A stretch of 64,000 nucleotides of DNA from NCBI GenBank assembly GCA_018292915.2, contig JACVVK020000214.1, positions 312,501 to 376,500 on the forward strand. Direction: 5' to 3'. Each line of letters opens with the position of its first letter. Position 1 is the stretch's first letter. This stretch comes from Batillaria attramentaria (Eukaryota; Mollusca; Gastropoda; Batillariidae). A model generated the notes under the pieces. It saw nothing but the letters and a program-made list of their open reading frames with translations, did no database searches and was not told the DNA's origin. Made by a program: the position numbers and the translations under genes. Positions 44,660 through 55,740 of this stretch are shown here, piece by piece.

Positions 44660-47480
44660 AACAAAATCATCCGGCTGAACTTCGTTCTAACCATTGTAAA
44701 ACCATATCACAACATAGAATCTGCTGGATCGTCGGTCGCAGATATGATTAATGCTGAGTTAGCAGGAAGTATTCAGCGGATGCGTCCATCTTTGGATCTC
44801 TCGCACATTCGATCTTTCTGTGTTCCGTACTAGTTTTACTTGAACACATCGAACGAAATGCACTGCGTAGCCTACGTACAGCAGTGAAAGCCAAACTAGA
44901 TCTTTCTTTCGTCCTCCGGAACTTTGAGAGTACTTATGTTTTCCATAGGCCTAAAACACATGCGAAATATATGGGGGGAGACCACCTGGCAGTCGCTGAC
45001 ATCTTCGTTTTTGTTTATTTTCTTAAAATGTTTTACGGCGGCTAGTGTAGGGTTGGGTCAAACAACTGCGTAGATCTGCGGGATGCGCGCTAATGCGCGC
45101 AGACAACTCTTACGCGTTGTCCCTCAAAGGGAGGTAAGTGAACTATCTTTATGTTTCCAAGATCTTTGCATTATGCTTCTGAGTGTGAGTCAGTGGCAAA
45201 AACGAAACCCACTGAAATTCCCGCTTTCCACATGTCAAGTTGTAGAGACTCTTGCGAAAAGATACTGCATTTCGATGCAAAATAATTTCTAGACCATCCC
45301 AGAACATGCTGGTGCAGTAACGTCAGTAGATTACGTCACCTTGGAGAGATTTCGAGCCTTCCAGTAAGTTGAGGAATGTTCTAGATCTGACGTAAGCAGC
45401 CCCCCTGCACAGCGTTCTGGATTCTTCTTCTTTCATGAATTTGTTCTCCGCGCATATTCTGTTCATAAAGTATTGGAGTTGTAGTCTGTTGTATCCCGTA
45501 TCATCTCTGCGAGTGCACGATGATGGCGACATAGCATAAGTAAAATACAACACCACGTCTCCAAACAGAGGAATTCCGAAAGAAAGTGGCGAGACACCCC
45601 AAGAAAAAACAGCATCACGTCAATCAAACATGACGCACTTACTTTACGTCAGTGCGCGTGCGTCTCTTCTTCGATGTTTGTGAGGCGTGTGGCTTGCAGA
45701 GGAAATGTGCTGTGAGTACAAATTTTCGAGTCAACTGACGATAACGGCTGCAGTGAATTTTTCTAATTTTTTTGTATATTTTTTATGGCACCCCAGGCTC
45801 ATTATCTATGTATAGTAGGAGCGATTTTGAGATCTAAAGTGTGTTCACCAGCACTTTCATCAGGTACGGCTTACGCCAAAAGTATAAAAGCGACAACCTC
45901 CAAACTTCACTTAGTTGAGAGTCCGTATTCATGCTATCTATGTCCAAAAAATGGAGTGGTTTAGGTAAATATTACGCCTTTAAACGCCAGAAAGCCACTT
46001 ATTCTGAAAAGGGCGATAACTCGCAAATCATGTGTGCAATTGTACCTGGATCGGGCCTTCTATTCAACAATCTTGATTCATTTAGAAACCCCAAATTTGA
46101 AATCGATCGGTTCAGTATTTTCGGAGAAATAGGCATCTGAACTGGGTTCACATGCAATGTCAACTCAGGCTCGGTTTACATGAAAACTATAAGAGCGACC
46201 ATTTTCTAGTAGTGAGTCAATTCAGAGTCCGTATTCAAGCTATCTACTGCCAAAAAATTGAGTGATTTAAATAAATATTACGCCTGTACACGAAAGACAA
46301 CCAACTTGTCTCAAAAGGGCGATAACTCCCAAATCACTTAAGCAATCATCACACGCTTGAATCGTCTAATGTAACATTTTGATAAATTTGGATACCCCAA
46401 ATTTGAAGCCATTCGGTTGAGTATTTTCGAAGAAACGGGCCTGGACACAATTCACACACGCACACACACACGCACACACATCCGCACAGACGGCACTCAG
46501 TGAGGAGAAGAAGCGCGTTCGGAACAGCATACATGCCAGCATCGATGACGCAGGTTTTCTTACGTCATTGTCAGAGTTACACTTGCATAATCGTCTCTGC
46601 GGGAGATCGGCAGTGACGTGCGTTTGTACCACAGATGCTTGCCTATGAACGTGGAAATTTTAGCCCGTCCTATTATGTTGTTTCCATTACTATGGAAACA
46701 ACATAACAAACGTGCGTATCATTGCCAAGTCCTTTGCCTGCAGTTTATTGTTAATTTACTATAATCATAACTGGAAATGTCAATGCATGAGAATTCTTTT
46801 TCGAATGTAGCTTTAAGTAACTTTTAGGTGATACAGAAAGGAGAGGGTTGTCGGCCTTAGATAAATACTTCCGTATACCTAGGCCCGAAGCATCCATGGT
46901 GGACAGCAGAAGACAATGTCTTTTGTTACGTAGCAACACTTTTCGGGAGGGCAAAAATATAAACTAACTCATTCATGACATTATCGATGATATAGTTTTC
47001 GTTGGAGGACAATACACATAAGAACGTCGGTATATATGGTGCTTCTTGTAAAGTAATGTAGATCGCCATCAGTAAATATTACTGATATTTATAGAACCAA
47101 GGAGGATTTCTGAGGACACTAACAACTTGTCTTCTTGTTATAAAACAGAGGACGTTCCGCCCTCGGTGTGCCACGGACCAAGGAACCCTCCTGACGACTA
47201 CCTAAACCCATCAGCGTCACGTGACGAGATAGAGGAGGAAGGAAGCGAGTGGAAGACTGTACCTTTCTACCAGAACACACAGATCAGGAACGTCGGTGCT
47301 ACAGCGGCAGCATATGACAGTGCCATGACACAAGACGATGTATCACCATCAGACAGTACACTGACTTCGAGTGGGGTTTCAAAGAACTCACACACTGAGA
47401 ACTGTAATACTGACGTCGATAAAACCTGCTATGTCGCGTATGATCCGAGACTTTACGAGAACACAAAGCCTCGCCATTAA
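37402..47480 (+). CDS. IgSF receptor gene 3 (11-12 exons, five Ig-like domains)
   Basis: A predicted type I receptor of 747 residues, or 797 if both copies of exon 10 are spliced in. Coding exons are 37402-37483, 37660-37992, 38330-38650, 38943-39102, 39371-39519, 39842-40135, 40431-40611, 41064-41212, 41865-41957, 42146-42295, 42842-42991 and 47149-47480. Phases are as in gene 2. Order: signal peptide, D1 to D5, transmembrane helix, one or two RKRRR blocks, and a tail with DDYLNP, FYQNT and LYENT. The exon 7 donor is weaker than in gene 2 (GTGATG instead of GTGAGG). The last intron is 4.2 kb because of an insertion. High intron similarity to gene 2 shows recent duplication or conversion. Confidence 0.8.
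37660..37992 (+). CDS. Gene 3 exon 2: Ig-like domain D1
   Basis: 111 codons. Includes CATLQFPTLNGSL, NKRIALPFTISTVNCDHR, DGKC, VCPCEDNGRFTLH and NMFTTKTVSVNIT. Three codons shorter than gene 2. Confidence 0.82.
38001..38072. repeat. (CT)n-(GT)n tract next to D1 donor
   Basis: Pyrimidine then GT dinucleotides, starting eight bases inside intron 2, as in genes 1 and 2. A SINE A remnant follows at about 38125-38190. Confidence 0.9.
38330..38650 (+). CDS. Gene 3 exon 3: Ig-like domain D2
   Basis: 107 codons. Includes LNISCTWDRGNPPVQAQL and CRDAGFIHCVAPGASHN. One extra threonine codon versus gene 2. Confidence 0.82.
38943..39102 (+). CDS. Gene 3 exon 4: D3 first half
   Basis: 160 nt, phase 1 to 2. 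Encodes PPSILEDQTSEFNVPGDSV and IVTCHLTHLKS. Confidence 0.78.
39371..39519 (+). CDS. Gene 3 exon 5: D3 second half
   Basis: 149 nt, phase 2 to 1. Encodes SLSVTGTPPDLLLTVRLDN, EDEGRWNLSVSNDAGSG and LTVPE. Confidence 0.78.
39842..40135 (+). CDS. Gene 3 exon 6: Ig-like domain D4
   Basis: 98 codons. Differs from gene 2 at about eight bases by eye, six of them changing an amino acid. Confidence 0.82.
40431..40611 (+). CDS. Gene 3 exon 7: D5 first half
   Basis: 181 nt, phase 1 to 2. Encodes APTFDQHESNVITVESGDD, VDKCLLHKYTSETHGF and LGSCTG. The donor is GG|GTGATG. Confidence 0.78.
41064..41212 (+). CDS. Gene 3 exon 8: D5 second half
   Basis: 149 nt, phase 2 to 1. Encodes RKQDEGQWQLELTNDAGTG and FSLIVTD. 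Confidence 0.82.
41500..41806 (-). mobile_element. SINE family D copy in intron 8 of gene 3
   Basis: Inverted relative of 9036-9235, with the head at the right. Traces of the same SINE border the THAP element in the gene 2 intron. Confidence 0.65.
41865..41957 (+). CDS. Gene 3 exon 9: transmembrane helix
   Basis: 93 nt. Encodes GQWKIITGACVAGFVFLLV and IIITVCARKYT. Confidence 0.85.
42146..42295 (+). CDS. Gene 3 exon 10a: membrane-proximal tail, first copy
   Basis: 50 codons, phase 1 to 1, intact splice sites. Encodes RKRRRTEPPQPGLEPV, VPEEDGSN and HLYCEADPPASDGADA. Confidence 0.8.
42328..42748 (+). mobile_element. SINE family C copy between exons 10a and 10b
   Basis: The tRNA-like head GGATTTGGTCTAGTGGTTAA and B box GGGTTCGAGTCCC. 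The tail is (CATAC)n. The duplicated intron copy resumes directly after the tail. Confidence 0.8.
42842..42991 (+). CDS. Gene 3 exon 10b: duplicated membrane-proximal tail
   Basis: 50 codons, phase 1 to 1, intact acceptor and donor. Nearly identical to exon 10a and differing mainly at one residue (ELV versus EPV). Inclusion together with 10a keeps the frame. It could also be used alternatively. Confidence 0.7.
43045..46700. mobile_element. ~3.6-kb insertion in the last intron of gene 3
   Basis: Absent from the gene 2 intron, where GACTGTGTAA...AAACGTGCGTATC is continuous apart from a MITE. Both borders carry TATGTTGTTTCCATT. At the right border this forms a perfect 15-bp-arm hairpin at about 46674-46707. 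Inside are (CT)n, (CA)n, an inverted repeat at about 44236-44283 / 45077-45124, and a diverged tandem duplication of about 270 bp at 45870-46450. No long coding frame or transposase was recognised. Confidence 0.5.
47149..47480 (+). CDS. Gene 3 exon 11: C-terminal tail and stop
   Basis: 110 codons with TAA. Encodes EDVPPSVCHGPRNPPDDYLN, VPFYQNTQIRNVGA and CYVAYDPRLYENTKPRH. Confidence 0.85.
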
Positions 47481-47569
47481 TGTTCTCGGTCCAAGCAGAA
47501 AGACGGATGTGGACAATGAAATTAACTTAAACCATAATTTTGGCTGTTCAATGTTTGGATTTTCTGCTG

Positions 47570-47575
47570 ATTAAA
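47570..47575 (+). terminator. Polyadenylation hexamer ATTAAA (gene 3)
   Basis: ATTAAA about 90 bases after the stop, equivalent to 34491 in gene 2. Confidence 0.5.
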
Positions 47576-48060
47576 GTGTTAACTCGTGCTGCAGTTCTAC
47601 CAAATATAATGTGAGATGTCACAAAAGCGTTTCGGTAAACAAAGAAGCCAGCAAAATGCATAGCTTTTAATCATTCAAGGACGTATGTTCTTAAAAGGGG
47701 GGGGGGGGGGTACATAATTACAGTCATCATTTAGAAGTGAGTCGTTGGGAGAATTTGCTAGGAAAATGACTAGTGTGTGCAGATCATGAATTTCAGACAA
47801 GAAAATAATCAAAATTATCAACAACAACAACAACAAACCGAATTGGAAATATTCACTGCGCTCTTGGTGGAATGAATTAATACACAGAGAAGCAGAGTAT
47901 TTCGCTTGTACATTTGTCGACTTAACATGTCTGTATTTGCAACTTCATAAACTCGTTGTTCAAGTACAAAATGACAGTAGCCTGTAGCTAGCAAGCACTG
48001 CTTATTCAAATTCCGAACAGTTTTAATCAACACTTATCAAAAACCGTTCTCAAAAAGTTC
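47576..48060 (+). repeat. 3' flank of gene 3
   Basis: Diverged copy of 34497-34805 up to about 47935. A poly-G run lies at 47696-47710. No gene. Confidence 0.55.
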
Positions 48061-48229
48061 AACCGAAGCTGGCGTCTCACCGATTACATGTATGCTTTTT
48101 ACAGACTTGGCTTACCATGGCAAGCCGGACGCAAATACCGCTACTGAAGTTCAAGACGATAGCAAACTGTACCTAACACGCACTCAATTTTCAAATCAAA
48201 AGCAGTTTCAACGCTATGAAACCCCAAAC

Positions 48230-48393
48230 CTGTGACGTAAAGCTGAATAGAATCGGGTGGCTGGAGTCGTCTGCTATTGGTGCAGAGAATGGCAGCGGAT
48301 TCGTTGTCTTGATAGATCTCCGACTGAACAGAAGCTTCTTGAATCGTAAAATGTAGCTGTTGGTGGAAGGACACTTTAATCGGTGTACATGTA
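48230..48393 (-). CDS. Weak minus-strand exon candidate
   Basis: Between a TTTGTAG acceptor and a CACAG|GTTTGG donor one frame stays open and reads VSFHQQLHFTIQEASVQSE, AAILCTNSRRLQPPDSIQL and YVTG, an alternating pattern compatible with beta strands. No partner exons were found. It may be chance. Confidence 0.2.
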
Positions 48394-48763
48394 CTACAAA
48401 TATTAGAATAAACACTCACAAAGCTTCATAAGCTAAGGCTCAGGGTTGATTTGCGTCTTGGATCAAAATACTCGTCGGTATACAACAGCTTGATGCGGAA
48501 TAACAGTTAAATACACACCATCCAGACAGCTCAGGTCTTCCTTTGACTCACGTGTCCCTCGTATTCCAAATGTTAGAACAAAGACAGATGGTCCTGTCTT
48601 GGTTTCTTTTAGCTCTTGCTAGTTTAATTTCTGTTACTAGTTCTTTCTCTTTCTAATAGCTCTTTAAGTTGTTGTTTGTTTGTTTTTTTGTCCTTTTAGC
48701 CCTGTACGCGCTTAGAGCTCACTGAGAATAAGCGCTTTGTAAGTATCTATTATTATTATTATT

Positions 48764-49866
48764 TCTAAGTTCTCTTTCTTAATGGCGTTTTTGGAGTTAG
48801 TTTGGAACGCAGCCCAGCCTTTCTTGATACTGAGTGTGTATAATAAATAATTATGTAATTCATTATTCTTGTGGCCTATACGTGTTTCTGGAACACGCTA
48901 AGTCTTTAATTAGTTATTATGTACTTCATTATTCTTGTGGCCTATACGTGTTTCTGGAACACGCTAAGTCTTTAATTAGTTATTGCATGCGACTGTTGGT
49001 ATTGTAGATATGCCATTTTAGTTTACAACACAACAAACAATGACAAGGATGACAAGGAATAACTTACTAAGTGTCCGTATAGCAATCTGTCGCTGTTGAT
49101 ATCTGCTTGTATTGCTTACTTACGTTCAGCAGGTGTGTTTTGTTATAAGGTTTATGTTTACATCGTTTGTTTGCTGATGATGCTACCGTACGATGGATGT
49201 TGTGTCAGGTTTCCCTATGTGGGATATTAAAGTTTTCTCGTTTCTCAACTTTTCATGTGGGCTTATAAGAAAATCATTTTATCTCATCCTGTAAGTTTTG
49301 AACTGTTTTTGTATGTGTATTTCATACTCGGAAAATGATTAAGCCAAATTCTTTTTTTAGTAAATAAAGAAATCGATAGATCATATGTGGTCTTATGTTA
49401 TTATGTTGTACCTTTCTTTTGGTTGGTTTGACTGTTTGTTCGATTGATTGATACTTGATTGGCTGACTGTCTGACTGGTCGATGTTTGACCTGTTTTCGA
49501 CATAGTTGGTAGGAAAATCAACGCATGGAGTCATCTACTGACAATAGCAAAACTGATAGTTTCATGAACGCCCTCATGCCAGTGACAAACAATGCATTTT
49601 ACATTGAATTGTCGGAAACGAATGTAAAGGTCACGTGTTTTGGGAAGGGGAGGTGGGGCAGAGGAATTGTTTTTTTTATTTTTTTATTTTTTTGATTCAA
49701 CAGTGAGGTCAGACATTGTATTTCCTTTTTAAATAATGAACCGCCCATATTACTATTGTTTAAGATAAGTATTTCCCTGTAGACAACACCAATAACAGTA
49801 TTGTTGTAATGGTTACTCATCGTAATGTATGTACAGACGTCGTGGAAAGTTCCATGACCCAAACGT

Positions 49867-49868
<2 letters not shown>
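48764..49868 (+). repeat. Orphan copy of the U2 flank segment
   Basis: Diverged copy of 36223-36924, sharing for example GCTTGTATTGCTTAC, GAACCGCCCA and TACTCATCG. It contains a 66-bp tandem duplication at 48850-48981. It is followed by (GT)n and then segment F, not by a receptor gene. Confidence 0.65.
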
Positions 49869-49946
<78 letters not shown>

Positions 49947-49957
49947 GTGTGTGTGTT
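49869..49957. repeat. (GT)n tract joining U2 copy and F copy
   Basis: A GT tract of about 89 bp at the switch between two homology blocks. Confidence 0.9.
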
Positions 49958-50200
49958 CCGTTCACCACGAGCGGGACGGATTTTCTCGAAAATACTATAC
50001 TATTGTCTATAGACTAGAGTGTTACAAGTGGCAACATTCTTGCTACAGTTCGTTGTAGATGGCGCCGTGTGTGCAGTTTCCGTCTTTACAATAACGCCTC
50101 GTTTGTGCACCGCCTGACACCTGACTCACTCTGACAAGGCTGTACTGTCATACTGAAACTGGCTTACCCCTATTTGTGGGAAGTACGCATTTCCCTGTAC
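49958..50200 (+). repeat. Duplicated flank segment F, second copy
   Basis: Same block order as 24199-24430. Confidence 0.55.
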
Positions 50201-50470
50201 GACAACAACCCACATGAAGTCTAGAGCTATGCTGTGACAGTTAGCTGGAATAAATGTCATAGGTCATGTTAGTTCGAAAGTGATGAAACCACACAGGGAT
50301 GAGGTTTTAATCAGCCATTGTTACAAAAACAACTAAGTGAAAAACAAACACACAAACAGAGCAACAAACAAACAACAATATCAACAAAACAAAAACAAGA
50401 ACAAATGAAAACAACGAATGAAAACAAAACAAAGATGACAATGTAAACCAAGACGTTGAATCCCTCTCTA

Positions 50471-50521
<51 letters not shown>

Positions 50522-51100
50522 AGAGAGAGAGAGAGAGAGCGCACACGCTTTTTCCTTCTTTACGAGATTCAGAAATTTAATTCGGTGTTTCCGTTTCCAG
50601 CAGGTCAGAAGGCACCTTTTCGTGAAAATGGAACTTTACAGAATGACCTTTTAAACCATAACGCATTTAAAGAAACCCTGACAACTTGATGTGTGTGTGG
50701 TTCGGGAAAGACATCTTTCCACTGTCACCAGCTGTTTATATTATGCATGCATGGTTGTTCGTCTGGGCCGTGTTTCGGAATGTATTTTGCCATAATCGTG
50801 TTTTTACATTCTTTTGAAAGCTAGTTGCCCGGATATAAATTGCATTTCAGTTCGGGGCGGGAGCAAGAGGGGGGGGGGGGGGGGGGGGGACGATGGGAGA
50901 AGGTAGTGTTAAGCAGTCTTCAGTGAACTTTCGCCTGTTACTGTGACAACGGAAGTTTCAAGACCCTTTGCGATACTTTTGATACGGCTGGCGTTTCCAT
51001 TTTTTTTTTTTTTTTTGCAAAGTGTCAGCGGGGAGGGGGGTGAGGGGAGGGGGGCGGGCGGAGGGAAAATATAAATGCGGCCCTAAAAAACAGACCTACC
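50201..51100. other. Simple repeats, no gene seen
   Basis: Contains AAC-rich sequence at about 50325-50430, (CT)n(CA)n(GA)n at about 50466-50540, a poly-G run at about 50870-50889 and a poly-T run near 51000. Confidence 0.6.
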
Positions 51101-51640
51101 GGCCCCCGTAGTGTAGTGGTTAACACTTCGGACCATGGACCGGGAGACCCGGGTTCGAATCCCAGCCGAGACAAGCGGGATTTTTTCCTACCTAGGTCGG
51201 CTCCTACCCAGAGCGGGTGTGCTCTGGGCCCAATGGGGAGGCTGTTGCCACACAGCCGAGATTCACCCACTTCACAGGTGCGACTTTGGGGGTGCTTCCC
51301 TTGGTATGACACGTCTTATGATATGGATGATTACACGGTCGGCACCGCAGGTGCCGTAGTTCTCGGGCCTGGGGAACGCCGGGATATTTATGACAGGAAG
51401 CGTAGAATGCGGCCCTGTCCCGCAGTCCCAAACCACATGGACCTCCATAGCATCATCTTACCATCATCCTCATCTCCATCATCATGCATAGTAAAAATTG
51501 CCCCAGCCTTCGAGCTCTCCGTGGATTCCACCCATGACCTGGGAGGAACACCACTGGAGCTGGCAAAAAAGAGTTGGCGCAGCAAAAAAAAACAAAAAAA
51601 AAAACAGAAAAAAAACAGACCTAAAATGGCAAAGCTGAAC
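51101..51640 (+). mobile_element. SINE family E, ~500 bp
   Basis: The tRNA-like head GTAGTGTAGTGGTTAACAC and B box GGGTTCGAATCCC are followed by a long body with GCACCGCAGGTGCCG and an A-rich/(ATC)-rich end. It is the only copy seen in this window, so the SINE call rests on the head and tail. Confidence 0.6.
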
Positions 51641-53080
51641 CTAGTTAGGGTTTGTTAGCAGGGTTCACAAGTTTTATGTTTGCTGTTGTTCAGTTTTGAT
51701 TTGTGATTTTATTACTATTTTCTGGTCTTGCCTTTCGAAACCGAGCTTTCATCATTCACACTCTTATCGGTCAGTGAGAAGAGAATCAAGTCTTCTCAAC
51801 CTGCCCTTTTGAATATTTATTTTTTTCTTTACAGATTTATGTATGTATTTCATTATGTAGTTCTAATCTAATGTGTTTAACTTGTGTGGTTGTCTGTAGA
51901 CACAAATTGTAGTGCATCGTTCACTGTACTTTTATTTACTTATCTATCTATTCATTATTATTTATTTATTGATTTGTTTATTTATGTCTACCTCTGTAGC
52001 TGCTGTGTACGATTTTCGCGCGTCGTCCATGTAACCGGCTATCAGCCTTCTTTCCCTGATAGATAGCCTACAAACAGGAAAACAGACTCTTACAAACCCT
52101 CATCTCAGTTTCTGTTCCGCAACTCTCTTGCGTTGTTAGAGGGAGACACCATGGCTCGTTCAGCGCGACAGTATGACAGTGAACACTACTGGCATGAGTG
52201 GGGGAAGAGGGGGGGGGGGGTGAGGGGGGAGCAGGGGATGGGCAACAACAAGAACAGCCATACCATATGAATAATTGTTTGTGCGCGCGGTATGCCGGTG
52301 AGTCTTATGAATACCAGTTACAGGAAGTCGCTATATATAGTATAGGCTTTGGGTACACCCGACTATCAATGCTGCAGTTCAAACAAGACTCGCGTTTTGC
52401 TTTCTCGTATTTTTATGTATACACATCGTGTATATATATTTCCGTTTTGAGTGAAGACTTGAAAGTGCATACAGTGTACTTTTATAAGCTATATCATTCT
52501 GTCAGATAAAAACAATTCTCATGTATTTCAGCGACCAATACTCGGAAGGGATGAACCATCGTGATATTTCGAGTAACGTTTTATTAGAATGAATCATTTT
52601 GTTTAAAAAAAAAAGTCTCATATAATTCTGAGAAGTATGATTGCTATAGTTTCCGATACTATTTGGGATGAAAGTTAGCATTCAGCATACTGTTTGAACC
52701 CTGTGTACAGAAAATAAAATGTTTTCCAGGTAAGAAGTGTGTTACACTGTCTGGTCTTTAACTTGTGAACGTTTAACAAAGTACTGTACTTATATTTCTG
52801 TCTACTTGTGTACCGAGGAGACTTTTGGAAATACAAACTGTCACATCTCTCTCTCTCTCTCACACACACACATACACAGACACACACTACACACACACAC
52901 ACACATTATCACGCCCCTAAGAGGGGCTGTCCACGAAACCCCTCCCGCACGCACCCGCACACCTACTCTAACTCCCAAAGAACACTCAGGAAACGTTCAC
53001 ATCACTTTTATTCACACTCTCACTACAAGACACGGGACACCACGCACTCACAACGATGAATAAGTATATAAAGACGAAAC
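51641..53080. other. No gene seen
   Basis: AT-rich intergenic sequence, a poly-G run at about 52210 and (CT)n(CA)n at about 52846-52908. Confidence 0.5.
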
Positions 53081-53089
53081 GATTAAATG

Positions 53090-54015
53090 GAAGGATGAAA
53101 CACGGATGAAGGAAGGATGAAGTCCTTAGTGACCTTGATTTGATTAAAGAAGAAGCCAAACATTTTTACGAGGAATACTTAGTTGATACTGACTTGTCAT
53201 CTAGCAAAACTGAAAAAGACATGTTTGTTTGTTCATGTTATGATGAAGGTGGACCTGTACTCCTTTCTTGCGTCTATGAAAATTAGCTGGCTAAACAGAA
53301 TTTTTCTTAAAGATTCATTAAGATTCTTAAAGGATGCTCTTTGTTTTGTGTCCAACGTCTGCCCATAGGAGGGGAGTTCGCAAACATTATTATGAAAAGA
53401 TTTAAAAACAGTTTTGTTACATGGTAATACAAAGAGGATTTACTCAGTGCTTGAGAAAACAAATGAGGCTCCTACCTGCATCAGTAGATGGGAGCAACAT
53501 TGCACATATCAACTCAACTGGACATGAATCTTTAAGAAAATAACTACATTTACTAGTGACACACATTTGAGGTGGTTTCACTTTAGTTCATCGTCTCCTT
53601 CCCACACAAAGGTTTCTTTTTTTTTTTTAGGAAGTTGTGTGATTCTCCTTGTTGTACCCTTTGTGGCGTGGAGGAAGAGACTGTTGTACATCTTTTCTGT
53701 GACTACATGCCCTGTTGTACAAAATTTCTGGAGTAGTATTTTAACATGGTTGTATATCACGTGTTCCCATTGTACCAAATTCACCTTTTCATAATCTCTA
53801 ATTCTTTTCGGATGGAAACAGAACTGTAAAACAGACAAAGTCATGAATCTAATATTATTAGGAAAGTTCCACTTATACAAGTGTAAATTACAGAAAACAC
53901 TACCAAACATTAATATGTTTAAGAATGTTATCAAGTACAGGCACAATATTGAAAAATACAGACACATTATAACTACCTCTGCAGACAAATTTACGTGGCA
54001 GTGGACATCATAATA
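53090..54015 (+). mobile_element. Heavily degraded LINE fragment
   Basis: Many stops, but the C-terminal knuckle CTLCGVEEETVVHLFC (C-x2-C-x8-H-x2-C) remains near 53650-53700. Scattered LINE-like phrases such as IIMKRFKNSFVTW lie upstream. Confidence 0.5.
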
Positions 54016-54242
54016 CACCATATAATATTACATCATATTTATAAGGCGCCCGTCTCTGAAAAGCAGACTCAGAGCGCACACACCCACACACACACCACAC
54101 ACACACACACCCACACACACACGAACATGGACAGAAGCACATCATATAAAGCTCTATTAGAATGGGATCTATAGATAGTTCCGCACTCAACTTTCAATTG
54201 TGCTATGTACAATTCTACAGTAACCAGTTCATGTATGTGCAC

Positions 54243-54245
<3 letters not shown>

Positions 54246-54322
<77 letters not shown>
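54246..54322. repeat. (GT)n microsatellite
   Basis: GT tract of about 77 bp. An imperfect (CA)n lies at about 54078-54122. Confidence 0.95.
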
Positions 54323-54323
<1 letters not shown>

Positions 54324-54760
54324 CAAATAGACATGCGGACTAAGCGATATGTACAAGTGTAATACAACTAGGTAATGCATGCAACGCACATAAAAGACGT
54401 AATTCATGTAGACTAGGTGAGTGAGTGAGTGAGTTTTTCGGGCTTAAAGCCGCGCAAGCCACAAAGACTAATTCGCGGCTGAATGTAGACTAGGTAAAAT
54501 ATGCAATACACACAAAGTATATAGTGTACGTAGTATATATGTAACTGAGGTCATTGTATGTAATGTAATGTGCATATGTAAGGTATGCAATGTATGCATT
54601 GCACGTAATGCTGTCTGTTATGTCATCATATACCAAAAAGATGAAAAAAACCAAACAACAACAACAACAAAAGATATACAATGCATTTTCCTCTCCCCAG
54701 GTCCACGCCACACACCCAATAAAGTCAAACAGGTTATATATACAATTATACATACAGCTA

Positions 54761-54763
<3 letters not shown>

Positions 54764-54836
<73 letters not shown>
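54764..54836. repeat. (GT)n microsatellite
   Basis: GT tract of about 73 bp. Confidence 0.95.
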
Positions 54837-54838
<2 letters not shown>

Positions 54839-55269
54839 ATGCTAGGAATCATGTTATTTATGTACTTGTTTACATTATCTGATTATTTTACTAATGTACC
54901 TGTACTTGAAGCCAGATAGATTATCTTTTTTCATCGATTCTTCACCTTGCAGAATTTTCGGTTCAGCTGCGCTTTTTGCGATGGCCGCAGTCAAGCAGCT
55001 GATCATTAGTGTTGTTTTAGAGGTTTACCCGCAATCTTGATGTAATATAACAAACATGTACAATGAGGATCATTCAGGGGCGAAACAAGAAATGTTGGCA
55101 CTTAAAATACAAAAATTGATCAAGTTCACCATGCAAATTAGAGCCTCATAATTATATATATAAACATTCAAATACTGATCGACAACAAACTAAGCGAAAA
55201 ACGTTAAACCCCCAAACACCCACCCACCCCACCCCTTTGTTATTCGGAATTTCACCGGCAGCAAGTGAA

Positions 55270-55740
55270 GATGCCACAGCAAGACAGAGATTTCATCCGA
55301 TTTTCTTCTTTCTCAAAATAAGCCGTGCCACGCTGTTTGCCACACGTTGTTGATAGGGTATATGTTCTTCTGGCAGACCGATCAACACCAAATTGAAAAA
55401 AACAAAACGAAAACAACAACAAAAACAACTACTGTCTGAAAGAAAAGGTCGGACTGAAGCGATGTGCATTAACTCAAAGAAAGCAGGCCGAAAGATGCTG
55501 CCTATCTGATCTTGCATCAACAATGTTTCGTCAACCTTGACTCCAAGACACTTTACGGAATTCTGAAGCTGAATGACTTTCCCATCTATGACCAGAGAGT
55601 CACAATCTACTTGAAGGCGTGACGAAGTACCTACAGCCATAACTTCTGTCTTGTCTGTTTGAAGCATCAGCTTATTGCTGTTCATCCATGACAAAGTATC
55701 ACAGTTACAAGACTGAAGATCTGACTGGATGGAACAGAAA
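55270..55740 (-). mobile_element. LINE reverse-transcriptase fragment, minus strand
   Basis: On the minus strand: WMNSNKLMLQTDKTEVMAVG, the FLGV-like NSVKCLGVKVDETL, and FFELMHIASVRPFLS. An insertion of C/F-rich sequence follows, then VANSVARLILRKKK. These are thumb-region landmarks of a CR1/jockey-like RT. Truncated at both ends. Confidence 0.6.
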
